Assembly: GCA_001898035.1 (NCBI GenBank)
Contig: MKRX01000003.1
Coordinates: forward strand, 55,261 to 119,260
From: Armatimonadetes bacterium 55-13
Lineage (GTDB): Bacteria; Armatimonadota; Fimbriimonadia; Fimbriimonadales; Fimbriimonadaceae
Direction of reading: 5' to 3'
DNA length: 64,000 bases
The stretch's first letter is position 1, and every line of letters starts with the position of its first letter. The notes beneath the pieces are model-generated. The model saw nothing but the letters and a program-made list of their open reading frames with translations, did not search any database and had not been told where the DNA came from. The position numbers and the translations under genes are program-made. Positions 50,565 through 58,718 of this stretch are shown here, piece after piece.

Positions 50565-50669
50565 GGTCACATTTAGAGTAACAAATGAGCCCCTCAAGGC
50601 AGTTCCCGTCGCACAATAGCTCGTAACCTTGCCAGGCCCTTTGGCGAAGGTGTCCACATAGGACAAACT

Positions 50670-51080
50670 ATGACCATGCGGTCTATCGACGAACTGATCG
50701 AGGTTGCGAAGGAGGTAAGGCTGCGCGCCTACGCACCTTACAGCGGCTACCTTGTCGGCGTTGGAATTGAGTCGGCTTCCGGCGAAGTATTCAAGGGCTG
50801 CAACGTTGAAAACATCAGCTACGGACTGACTATTTGCGCCGAACGCAACGCGATTTCCACGATGGTCGCAAACGATCAGCGCCTGATCCGACAAATTGCC
50901 CTCGTTACCATCGATGGCGGCTTGCCTTGCGGAATGTGCTTGCAGACAATCCGCGAATTTACGGACGATCCCTCCGAGCTTCGCATCCATATCGCCAACC
51001 TCGATGGGTTGCTTTTCAGTAAAACCTTGGCCGATCTTCTCCCGTTTGGTTTCCGATCCGACCAGGTTCACCGAACCTAA
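50670..51080 (+). CDS. cdd: Cytidine deaminase
   Basis: 136 residues, the tetrameric type. Converts cytidine and deoxycytidine to uridines in pyrimidine salvage. NVENISYGLTICAERNAI holds the Zn-binding Cys and catalytic Glu; GGLPCGMCLQTIREF has the other two cysteines. Start is ATG 50670 or 50676. Divergent from the sigma factor gene. Confidence 0.92.
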   Translation: MTMRSIDELIEVAKEVRLRAYAPYSGYLVGVGIESASGEVFKGCNVENISYGLTICAERNAISTMVANDQRLIRQIALVTIDGGLPCGMCLQTIREFTDDPSELRIHIANLDGLLFSKTLADLLPFGFRSDQVHRT

Positions 51081-51157
51081 GTCCAGTGTTGGTTAGTCTA
51101 TGAATCAGTGACGGCGCGTGGTAAAACCTCTCAACGCCGTTTGAGGCCATCAATTCA

Positions 51158-51673
51158 ATGAAGTATCTCGGATTTCTCCTACTCGCACTTTTTGTATTCC
51201 TCCTCGGCTGTGGTGGCGGGGGCGGGGGTGGAGGTGGTAGCAGCGATGGCACGACCAATGGTTTCACCAACGGCGCCACCGATGCCAACCCAGGGTCCAC
51301 CATTGTGGGTCAGATTGTCAGTCGCGACTCAAACCCGGTAACTCCCATCGCGGGGGTGACCGTTCGGTTTTATGACAGCGGCGGATCCCTGCTCGCCTCT
51401 GCGGTCAGCCGTGCAAATGGCTACTTCGATGCGAATATCGGAACCAACGCCGTTAAATGCGATGTCGACGGATCGACGGTTCCGAACGGCTATTACGCGA
51501 TCTTCCGATATGGCTCAACACGGTATCAGGCGTCCTCCACTTCTCCGTCCGTGACTTGCAGAGTTCCCCTTCCCACCATTGTTCCGGGAGTGTTGACGGA
51601 AATGACGAATGGCGCATTCAAGTTCGTCTCTCTCGGTCCCCCCGATCCACCCGCTAACGGATGTTTGCCTTAA
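51158..51673 (+). CDS. Secreted lipoprotein with carboxypeptidase-regulatory-like domain
   Basis: 171 residues. Lipobox FLLGC followed by nine Gly and a Ser/Thr linker. A beta sandwich (IVGQIVSRDSNPVTPIAGVTVRFYDS...VSRANGYFDANIG) resembles the CarboxypepD_reg-like domain found on surface proteins. TGAGG lies nine bases upstream of the ATG. Function unknown. Confidence 0.75.
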   Translation: MKYLGFLLLALFVFLLGCGGGGGGGGGSSDGTTNGFTNGATDANPGSTIVGQIVSRDSNPVTPIAGVTVRFYDSGGSLLASAVSRANGYFDANIGTNAVKCDVDGSTVPNGYYAIFRYGSTRYQASSTSPSVTCRVPLPTIVPGVLTEMTNGAFKFVSLGPPDPPANGCLP

Positions 51674-51678
51674 ATAAG

Positions 51679-51706
51679 AAGCCGCCGACAAGGCGGCTTT
51701 TTATTT
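51679..51706 (+). terminator. Intrinsic terminator
   Basis: AAGCCGCC (51679-51686) pairs with GGCGGCTT (51692-51699), followed by TTTATTT. Confidence 0.8.
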
Positions 51707-51715
51707 AATTCTCAT

Positions 51716-52960
51716 TCAGTGGGGACCTCGGAGATACTCTGCGATGCCCTTGAGTTTTTCTTCCGCCATGTTCGGGAATCCCGGCATCGTCGATCCTGCT
51801 TTCTTGCTCTTGGGATCCTTGATAAACGCGATATACCATTCGGAGTCTGTATGGATCTTATAGGTGTTGTCCAATGCCGGCCCTCCTTGTGCCTTTTTGC
51901 CGTCGGTCCCGTGACAGCCACTACAGCCTTCGGCATTAAAGAAGTCGCGTCCCTTCGCCGCCAGAGCGGCGTCTATGGGCAGCGCACCAAGAGTCGTCTT
52001 CGGTTCTTCCCCCACAATCGGGTCTCGGGTACCCGTGAGGGGAGCGAATCTTCCACCAAAGAAAATGCCAACGAGAAGGAAGTAGAGCATAAAGGCTCCA
52101 AAAGTGATTCGGACTCCAGAGTCGGCAATCCGCTTCGATAAAAACGGCAAGATGACAAGAAATGCCGTAAACAAACCCGGAATAACCCCTGTACCAATCC
52201 ACCCTAAATTGGAACCGATGGAGTTGAACGCTTGGAGTGAGCCATGAAGAGGCCACGTATACCAACTCACCAAGGCTCCGTATTGGTTGTAGTCCAACTC
52301 CGACGCTCGACTACCGAGAGGGCCGGGAATGAAAATGGCAAGGCTCACCGGAATGAGAATGGGCAAGATAGCCAATAGCCGGTTCTCCTTCACCTCGCGA
52401 CGACTATATTGGATGAAGAACATGCCCACCGCGCCGAGAACGAAGGCAAACGGAAGCAGGAGGCGATGGGCCAAATACCAGTGACCCAACGTTTGCTCAT
52501 TGAATGCCGCTTGCCCCCCTCCCATCAGAAACTCTGCGACCTGGGTGCCTAGTACTGGCATGCCCGCAGCGATGCCCCCTTCGATCGCCGCGCTCTGAAC
52601 GCCATGTTTATCGAATGGCAGTAGGTTGCCGGTTACCTGAAAGAGATAAGCACAGCCAAACAACGCCAACGAACCGTACCAGCGCAAGTAGTGAGGAGGT
52701 CGATATCCACCCGCTAGGAGAAGACATACAACATGAAGGAAACTGTGGAGGATAAGAACTGCGCTGCCCCAATAGTGAAAGTTCGAGATAAACGCATGCG
52801 GCGTTCCCCCCTGAATCAGCTCCATCGTGCTATGCGCGTGATCTGGTGTGCCTATGTAGGCCCGACTCAGATACCAGCCCGCCGCGAACTGCAGCACGAA
52901 TTGAATGAGGAGCGCCGTAGACGACGTTGCGAGCAGAGTTCCAATCCTCGATGCCTTCAC
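51716..52960 (-). CDS. Cytochrome b (N-terminal type) fused to a cytochrome c domain
   Basis: 414 residues. Residues 1-330 form a bc/b6f-type cytochrome b with eight or more helices. Haem ligands expected in helix B are His62 and His76 (spacing as in petB). In helix D His164 is present, but the partner position is Met179. The C-terminus is a mono-haem cytochrome c: CSGCH (346-350) and a Met-containing MPGF loop. A quinol-oxidising role is inferred. No Rieske protein is next to it. Confidence 0.82.
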   Translation of the reverse strand: MKASRIGTLLATSSTALLIQFVLQFAAGWYLSRAYIGTPDHAHSTMELIQGGTPHAFISNFHYWGSAVLILHSFLHVVCLLLAGGYRPPHYLRWYGSLALFGCAYLFQVTGNLLPFDKHGVQSAAIEGGIAAGMPVLGTQVAEFLMGGGQAAFNEQTLGHWYLAHRLLLPFAFVLGAVGMFFIQYSRREVKENRLLAILPILIPVSLAIFIPGPLGSRASELDYNQYGALVSWYTWPLHGSLQAFNSIGSNLGWIGTGVIPGLFTAFLVILPFLSKRIADSGVRITFGAFMLYFLLVGIFFGGRFAPLTGTRDPIVGEEPKTTLGALPIDAALAAKGRDFFNAEGCSGCHGTDGKKAQGGPALDNTYKIHTDSEWYIAFIKDPKSKKAGSTMPGFPNMAEEKLKGIAEYLRGPH

Positions 52961-53089
52961 GCCCCCAAGTATCGCGGATCGGCCCCGCCATGTCTACCTT
53001 CCTCCCACATTCGTTGGTCCCAATCCCAATATTTACAAAACGCCAACCTGGAAAGGCGGTAGTACAATCGCTTGAGAGGGTTTTTGGGG

Positions 53090-54340
53090 TTGCAGCACGG
53101 AAGCTTTAATGAACCTATAAGAAACGAGCTCACCGAAGACGGCGTTCAGCAAATGCTGGATCTTGCCGAGAGGTTAAGAGCCGCAAGTGGGGGCGAACTT
53201 GATGACGCCGCGATCCTTGCTGTATCCGAAGCCACCGGCGCACCGGTCGAATACGTGAGACTGGCCATCCGTCTCCGTCCGGAAGAAAAGAAAAAGAGCT
53301 TTGCCCATCGAGTGCGGTCTGAGTACCTGGGCCTCGATCCAGAGGTGCGCCGCTACGTGATCGGCGGTCTGATCGGAACCGGTATGGCCCTCATCAGCGT
53401 CTTGAGCACTCGGTTGTCCAGCGTGGGCTCACGTAGTTTTGACGGGGTCCTCGGAGTTTTGCAGATTGTGCTCGCAACCATAGCGATCTACTTTGCCTCA
53501 ACCTCCAAGGACTCGCGCTCAGCGGCCATCGTAGGCGCCATTGCCTCCGGCGTTGGCTTTACGATGTTCACGATCTTCAAGGCCGTGGGACTTACGAACG
53601 CGGCAGTCGAGCCCACCTTGTTGATTCCCATCACCATTGCTGGAGCCTTGGCAGGACTCGTCGCAAACAAGCTTGTCGCACAAAATCGAAAGAAGTTGGG
53701 ATTGAAGGATCCGCTGCAAGAACGCCACGAGCTCCTGAGACAACTTGTGGAGCTTCAGGACAAGCTTCGCTCTGGCGAGCAAGCGATCACGTTTTTGAGC
53801 TTGGATATCGTTGGCTCGACAAAGATGAAAGAGCATGCCGATCCTCTCAGCATCGAATACACCTTTAACGAGTATCACCAGTTCGTCGATCGAATCGCTC
53901 GAAAATACGGGGGACGCGTCCATTCCACCGCAGGTGATGGCGTGACCTGTGCGTTCGATACTCCGATGCAAGCCTTCGGCGCCGCCAAGAATGTTCAGGC
54001 CGGGATGCTGGAGCTGAATACGTTTGGCAACAAGACAGGAATACCGCTTTCCCTTCGCGCAGGGATCCACTCAGGCACCGTTGTGCCGCCTAAGCCTGGC
54101 GATATCGCTTCCCTCAACTTCGCTCATGTCATTGACATTGCGGCTCACTTACAGAAAGTCTCGCCCGTTGGCGGCATTGTCATTAGTGAAGTCGCCGCAA
54201 ACACATTGCCTGGCGGCGCCCACACGGTTGGGATCGAGCGCATCGAAGCTCAAAACGTAACCGGAATCATCTGGCAATCGAAAGCAACCGGACCTGTAGC
54301 CGCCCCGAGCGAACCACCGCCATTTCCTGGAAACGAATAG
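53090..54340 (+). CDS. Membrane-bound class III adenylate/guanylate cyclase
   Basis: About 416 residues. N-terminal UBA-like helices (DDAAILAVSEATGAPVEYVRLAI), four or so helices (about 95-200), then a class III cyclase domain. Metal-binding Asp are in LSLDIVGST and HSTAGDGV; a FNEYHQFVDRIARKYGG core lies between. The usual Lys-Asp purine-specifying pair is not obvious, so substrate is not assigned. TTG 53090 is chosen: GAGAGGG lies nine bases upstream; TTG 53072 is only three bases past a TACAAT box. The tail is Pro-rich. Confidence 0.78.
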   Translation: MQHGSFNEPIRNELTEDGVQQMLDLAERLRAASGGELDDAAILAVSEATGAPVEYVRLAIRLRPEEKKKSFAHRVRSEYLGLDPEVRRYVIGGLIGTGMALISVLSTRLSSVGSRSFDGVLGVLQIVLATIAIYFASTSKDSRSAAIVGAIASGVGFTMFTIFKAVGLTNAAVEPTLLIPITIAGALAGLVANKLVAQNRKKLGLKDPLQERHELLRQLVELQDKLRSGEQAITFLSLDIVGSTKMKEHADPLSIEYTFNEYHQFVDRIARKYGGRVHSTAGDGVTCAFDTPMQAFGAAKNVQAGMLELNTFGNKTGIPLSLRAGIHSGTVVPPKPGDIASLNFAHVIDIAAHLQKVSPVGGIVISEVAANTLPGGAHTVGIERIEAQNVTGIIWQSKATGPVAAPSEPPPFPGNE

Positions 54341-54353
54341 CGCTTTCGGCGGT

Positions 54354-54359
54354 TAGAAT
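54354..54359 (+). promoter_or_regulatory. -10 box for a leaderless transcript
   Basis: TAGAAT ends six bases before ATG 54366, with no Shine-Dalgarno site. Confidence 0.55.
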
Positions 54360-54365
54360 AGATGT

Positions 54366-55160
54366 ATGGATGCCATTCCGAGACTCAGTCGAGCCTTCTC
54401 GGACTCCGAGTGGAAGGAAGCTTGGCAGTTTGCCCCGAAGGTTCCTAAGCTGGTCAGGCAACTGGATAGCGGCCAACGTTGCTCCGTCCGAGAATCTCTT
54501 CACCGCGCGGCCTACTTCGTGGGAGGAAAGCTCCATGATGTTGGCTTCAGTGTCTTCAACAATGGGGGCCAACCCCTTTTGCGTCGAGATCGCGAAGGGT
54601 GGAGTGATGAGATCCTCTTTCACGCGCCCACTACCAGCATCGCCGGCGTCTATTGCCCAGCCTCGATCGAGATCCTGGTCCAACTTCACGCCCTGAGAGA
54701 CATCCGTCAGAAGTATTCGCGTTCTTTCGCCATGGTTCCGGCATTCGTTGCGTCGGCCAACTTGGGACAATTCGAGACTCCGCCCTGCCGAATCCTCTGG
54801 AACTTGGAAGATCACGAAAATGTCGAGGTAATCGCCGACATGCTCTATCGTCAGGGCCTTGATTGGATCGAGGATCTCTGCGATCCGGTTCGTCTGGAAG
54901 ATCGAGCGATGTCCCACCGTTTACCTCTCGTGGACGATGTTACTGCCCTAGAGATGGTCCTCTCTGTAGGAGGACGCCATGCCGCCGCCCGAGTGATGGA
55001 AGAGTGGCTCGATGAACCTGGCCTGGGTGACAGTCTTAGAGAGGAGTTGCGCCGACTGGCCAAGGTGGTGGGTCCCGTCTATCGAGGCGACTCTCCAGGG
55101 CAGAATTTGGCGGTCATCTGTGTGTGTTACGACCTCCTCAGATCATCACAACGGCGCTAA
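54366..55160 (+). CDS. Conserved-looking hypothetical protein
   Basis: 264 residues, soluble, no signal peptide. Mostly helical, with VREWS-type charged pairs absent. It shows a middle section LVQLHALRDIRQKYSRSFAMVPAFVAS and a helical C-terminus DSLREELRRLAKVVGPVY. I do not recognise a family. It follows the cyclase gene by 25 bases but has its own TAGAAT box. Confidence 0.6.
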   Translation: MDAIPRLSRAFSDSEWKEAWQFAPKVPKLVRQLDSGQRCSVRESLHRAAYFVGGKLHDVGFSVFNNGGQPLLRRDREGWSDEILFHAPTTSIAGVYCPASIEILVQLHALRDIRQKYSRSFAMVPAFVASANLGQFETPPCRILWNLEDHENVEVIADMLYRQGLDWIEDLCDPVRLEDRAMSHRLPLVDDVTALEMVLSVGGRHAAARVMEEWLDEPGLGDSLREELRRLAKVVGPVYRGDSPGQNLAVICVCYDLLRSSQRR

Positions 55161-55275
55161 TCAGAATACTTTTTTGAAAATTTCTTGCCAAAGACCTACA
55201 CGCCATGCCTTCCCACTGTGCTAATATATGGCGACGCGTTTGTACGCGGATCTTAAAACGAAGAGGAGAATGTTC

Positions 55276-55335
55276 ATGGTAATTACTCAGACACCAGCCG
55301 CCGCTGCCACCACCCTCTTCGGTTCGGCCATCTAG
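55276..55335 (+). CDS. Small ORF (19 aa) with strong ribosome site
   Basis: MVITQTPAAAATTLFGSAI. AAGAGGAG (55261-55268) sits seven bases before ATG 55276, among the best Shine-Dalgarno sites in this window. An extended -10 (TGCTAATAT, about 55220) lies upstream. A hairpin follows at 55354. It is either a leader peptide for rsgA or an independent small protein. The rest of 55161-55440 has no other gene. Confidence 0.45.
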   Translation: MVITQTPAAAATTLFGSAI

Positions 55336-55353
55336 CCACTTCCGCTGGTTAGT

Positions 55354-55372
55354 CCGCCCTACCGAAGGGCGG
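55354..55372 (+). terminator. Hairpin between small ORF and rsgA
   Basis: CCGCCCT (55354-55360) pairs with AGGGCGG (55366-55372) around five bases; TGGATTCCTTTCT follows. It could terminate or attenuate transcription before rsgA. Confidence 0.5.
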
Positions 55373-55440
55373 TGGATTCCTTTCTAACAGTTTCAGGCGC
55401 TCTTGCGTCTGCCTGTCCTCCAAAAGGATCGTTACCAGCG

Positions 55441-56832
55441 TTGAATTCAACTCACAAAAAGGCCCTCAATGACCGTCTGGGCCAGATGACGGTTAAGCAG
55501 CGAAAAGAAGCACAGCGACAAGCCTCCGAAATGAGGCAAGCCGCTCAGAAGAACTCAAAGAAGCCCGCCGGCACCATCGACGACTTCCTTTATCGGCTCC
55601 TCTGCAATGAGCCCAAGGGGGTGGTCGGTCTGGTTGTCCGAGTGGAATCGACCCTTTGCCATGTGCAAATAGAAATGGAGGTGAAGCCGATGCTATTGAG
55701 CCGAGAAAGTAGGCCGGTCGTCGGCGACGAGGTTGAAGTCGACCTCGAGAAAAATCGAATAGTCCAGATCCTCCCTCGTCGAACCGAGCTTTCGCGACAG
55801 GATGATCGGAATCCAAGTTTGTCGCGCCCTGTTGTCGCGAACATTGACGTCGTAGCTGTGGTCGTGTCGGTCGGTACTCCGCCCCTGCACCCACGGTTGA
55901 TCGACCGCTATCTGTTCGCAATCCATAAGGGCGGCGCTAAGCCAATCATTGTGGTCAACAAACTCGATCTTCTCGCGGAGATGGATGCAGTAAAGCAACT
56001 TGACCGACTGGAGCCGTATCGAGCGCTGGGAATCCCTTGCGTGAACGTATCGGCGGTGCACGGGAAGGGGCTGGAGGCGTTGCGAGCACAACTAGCTGGG
56101 AAGCGAGTTGTCTTCGTGGGTCATAGCGGCGTGGGCAAGAGTTCCCTGCTCAACGCCTTGCTAGACAACGCCATCGCGGAGACTGGATCGGTATCTGACA
56201 AATCCGGAAAAGGAACTCATACCACCACGTCTTCTTCCCTGTTCCGTCTCGACGATGGAACGGAGATCGTAGACACGCCAGGAGTGAGGTCCTTTGCCAT
56301 CGACTTTGAACAGGAAGTCATCGAAGGATTTCCAGAGTTTCAATCGATTGCGACCGGATGTCGATACCGAGATTGTCGCCATATCGACGAGAACGGCTGC
56401 GCAGTTCGAGAAGCGGTCCAACAAGGAACAGTGCCTCGAACTCGATATGAGACCTACCGTCGGATGCTGGATGGCGAGGTTGCGACTGGGATGGGGTTCG
56501 TTTGCGTGAAATGCGGCGTGACCTCGACCACCAGTGGGGCCGGAACTCAGCACCGGAACCACTGTCCGCGGTGCCTGCACAGCGTCCACTTGGACGTCAA
56601 ACCAGGAGACCGGGCGTCGAGTTGCGGCGGCATGATGGAGCCCGTTTCGGTTTGGGTACGACGAGACGGAGAATGGGCGATCATTCACCGATGCTCGGAG
56701 TGCGGAATGTTCAGTTCCAACCGAATCGCAGCAGATGACAATGGAATGCTATTGCTTTCGATAGCGGCAAAGCCGATGTCAAAGCCTCCATTCCCATTGG
56801 AATTCACAGAAGCAATTGAGGCGGGCGTTTAG
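55441..56832 (+). CDS. rsgA: RsgA ribosome-maturation GTPase fused to an RNHCP domain
   Basis: About 463 residues from TTG 55441 (AAGGA twelve bases upstream; GTG 55372 or ATG 55486 are alternatives). An OB fold (GLVVRVESTLCHVQI) precedes a circularly permuted GTPase: NKLD (G4) before GHSGVGKSS (G1, about 226) and DTPG (G3), then the zinc site CRYRDCRHIDENGC. It matures the 30S subunit. Beyond about residue 350 a complete RNHCP domain follows: FVCVKCG, RNHCPRCLHS, KPGDRASSC, HRCSECG and SNRIA. RNHCP is usually a separate small protein. Confidence 0.88.
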   Translation: MNSTHKKALNDRLGQMTVKQRKEAQRQASEMRQAAQKNSKKPAGTIDDFLYRLLCNEPKGVVGLVVRVESTLCHVQIEMEVKPMLLSRESRPVVGDEVEVDLEKNRIVQILPRRTELSRQDDRNPSLSRPVVANIDVVAVVVSVGTPPLHPRLIDRYLFAIHKGGAKPIIVVNKLDLLAEMDAVKQLDRLEPYRALGIPCVNVSAVHGKGLEALRAQLAGKRVVFVGHSGVGKSSLLNALLDNAIAETGSVSDKSGKGTHTTTSSSLFRLDDGTEIVDTPGVRSFAIDFEQEVIEGFPEFQSIATGCRYRDCRHIDENGCAVREAVQQGTVPRTRYETYRRMLDGEVATGMGFVCVKCGVTSTTSGAGTQHRNHCPRCLHSVHLDVKPGDRASSCGGMMEPVSVWVRRDGEWAIIHRCSECGMFSSNRIAADDNGMLLLSIAAKPMSKPPFPLEFTEAIEAGV

Positions 56833-56844
56833 CCCGCCTCAATT
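56814..56844. terminator. Bidirectional terminator hairpin
   Basis: AATTGAGGCGGGC (56814-56826) pairs with GCCCGCCTCAATT (56832-56844), between convergent rsgA and the GTPase gene. Confidence 0.75.
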
Positions 56845-56849
56845 CAGTC

Positions 56850-58028
56850 CTATTCAGGAAATTGAAACGGATCTTGATAGCCTTTCCATCCTGAAGGGCT
56901 TTCTTCGAACTCCTCGTCTGTAAGGAGCGCTCCATCCAGCTTGGATCGGAGCCCATTGATGTCCATATCGATTCCAATCAACACGATCTCTTGCCTTCGA
57001 TCCCCATACGGCTCCTGGAAGTGCGATCGTATCTTGTCACGAACGCCCGAGGACTCCGGCCAATCCCGCTCAGGACAGGTCGCCCACCACGTCCCCGCCA
57101 ATTCATACTGGCAAGCGCCGCCAGCTTGGCTCCAACCCCCAATCCAATTCATACTGCTGGCCAGCCAAAAGAACCCCTTGGATCGGATCACTCCCTGCCA
57201 TTCCTCTTGAATGACTTGCCAAAAGCGATGTGGATGAAATGGCTTTCTCGCCCGGTAAACAAAGGAACCGATGCCAAACTCTTCGCTCTCTGGAATATGC
57301 TCATTCATCAATTCACGTACCCATAAGGGAGAACGCTGCGCGGCCGCCAGGTCAAAGCGTCCGGTGTCCAGAATTCGGTCTAACGGCACTTCACCCTTTG
57401 CCATCGGGATGATCTCTGCGCCAGGATTGAGCTTCTTAAGCGTTGCGACCAATCGCTCCGTTTGCTCCTTTGCGATCAAATCAGTCTTGGAGACGAGGAT
57501 GACATTGGCGAACTCAATCTGTTCGATGAGAAGATCGGAGATGGTTCTCTCATCCTCTTCTCCTACCGCCAGGCCTTGCTCCGAAAGCTCTTTTGCTTCA
57601 CGATAGTCTTTCCAAAAGTTCAGGCCATCGACCACGGTCACCATGGTATCCAGGCGACTGACCGATTCCAGATGAACTCCGCGCTCATCGACGAATGTAA
57701 AGGTCATCGCCACAGGAGCCGGTTCGCTAATACCGGACGACTCGATCATTAGGTAATCGAATCGATTTTCTCGCGCGAGACGACCGACCTCTTGAAGAAG
57801 ATCGTCGCGAAGCGTACAACAGATACAACCATTGGTCATCTCAACCAATTGCTCTTCCGTCCGATTGATTTGACCTTCTACAAGTTGGGCGTCAATGTTC
57901 ACCTCGCTCATGTCATTGACGATGACTGCGACGCGCATGCCTTCCTTATTAGCAAGGATGTGATTCAAAACCGTCGTCTTCCCTGCGCCAAGAAAGCCAG
58001 AAAGGACGGTCACGGGAAGTCTCTTCAT
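56850..58028 (-). CDS. COG0523 (CobW/YeiR family) metallochaperone GTPase
   Basis: 392 residues. Walker [10 protein letters not shown] (11-19), the metal-binding CxCC as GCICC (Cys68, 70, 71), [11 protein letters not shown], the guanine motif SKTDL and a CobW_C domain ending in GYQDPF. COG0523 proteins deliver metal, often zinc, to client enzymes. Start is ATG 58028, nine bases before a stem-loop. The PEP-CTERM gene upstream on this strand belongs to a family controlled by Zur in cyanobacteria, which supports a zinc role. Confidence 0.88.
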   Translation of the reverse strand: MKRLPVTVLSGFLGAGKTTVLNHILANKEGMRVAVIVNDMSEVNIDAQLVEGQINRTEEQLVEMTNGCICCTLRDDLLQEVGRLARENRFDYLMIESSGISEPAPVAMTFTFVDERGVHLESVSRLDTMVTVVDGLNFWKDYREAKELSEQGLAVGEEDERTISDLLIEQIEFANVILVSKTDLIAKEQTERLVATLKKLNPGAEIIPMAKGEVPLDRILDTGRFDLAAAQRSPLWVRELMNEHIPESEEFGIGSFVYRARKPFHPHRFWQVIQEEWQGVIRSKGFFWLASSMNWIGGWSQAGGACQYELAGTWWATCPERDWPESSGVRDKIRSHFQEPYGDRRQEIVLIGIDMDINGLRSKLDGALLTDEEFEESPSGWKGYQDPFQFPE

Positions 58029-58036
58029 AGATATGG

Positions 58037-58058
58037 AGTGGCCGGAAGTCCGGCCACT
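58037..58058 (-). promoter_or_regulatory. Intergenic stem-loop in the GTPase leader
   Basis: AGTGGCCGG (58037-58045) pairs fully with CCGGCCACT (58050-58058) around AAGT. It sits between the PEP-CTERM gene and the GTPase start and could partly terminate or protect the upstream mRNA. Confidence 0.55.
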
Positions 58059-58071
58059 ATCTCCCTTTTGC

Positions 58072-58503
58072 TTAAGCCCTTCTCTTACGAATAAGGGCGA
58101 GAGTTCCGATCGCCAGGGCAGCCATGCTTGCGGGCTCCGGAACGGGTTCGGCGGAAGGATCGAATTGATCCCCCACGCCAAAGCGGTAAGTCACACTTTT
58201 CGTCAACATCGAGTCACCGACCATGCCACTTACATCAAACGTCAGGTCATAGACTCCCGCCGAGCTAAAGCCAAAGTTGGTGTGCTCATGGCCAGCGGTT
58301 TGCATCCAGAAGGCATCGGACGCATCGATCCCATCGGCAGTGGAAATCCAAACCGGATCAACCCCGGTCGTACCTGACCACACCGAAAAGTTTCCTCCAT
58401 TTGTGGACGAAATGCCTGTTAGCTGCCACTTCACCCACTCGGCGGTATCCGCGCCATAAACGGCAATCGCTCTCGAATCGGATGTCGTGTAGGAATCTAA
58501 CTT
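58072..58503 (-). pseudogene. 5'-truncated PEP-CTERM protein (all3515 / choice-of-anchor type)
   Basis: The readable frame begins LDSYTTSDSRAIAVYGADTAEW and runs through VKWQLTGISSTNGGNFSVW, ISTADGIDASDAFW, HEHTNFGF and [11 protein letters not shown] to a PEP-CTERM sorting tail (VPEP, hydrophobic helix, RKRR). Upstream the frame meets TGA at 58504-58506 with no start or signal peptide. An internal GTG at 58434 lies within conserved-looking sequence and would give an unexported fragment. The 5' part is missing where the element begins, so insertion split the gene. The family is linked to zinc limitation. Confidence 0.72.
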
Positions 58504-58590
58504 TCACAACTACACCTTCAACGCCTCATTGTAGGGCGCGTTTGAACCTATATCGACCCGCCAAAAACACGAAAACGCGTCAGGCGTGAC

Positions 58591-58669
58591 GAAAACTGCA
58601 TACAGAAATCGAAAACTGCATACAGAAACGTGGTAGGATGATGTCAGGTAGGAAATTGCATACAGTCGG
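58591..58669 (+). repeat. Three direct repeats before the recombinase gene
   Basis: GAAAACTGCATACAGAAA occurs at 58591-58608 and 58611-58628; a diverged copy GAAATTGCATACAG is at about 58652-58665. Spacing 20 then about 41 bases. Likely arm-type or regulator sites. Confidence 0.7.
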
Positions 58670-58718
58670 TTCGATTGTGTTGCATTCCCGCCAAACCTGG
58701 TAGCAGAGGTACAAGACA

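Noticed and set aside
50564..51071. Long N-terminal extension of the sigma factor
   Set aside because: The extension is the complement of cdd, whose deaminase motifs are clear.
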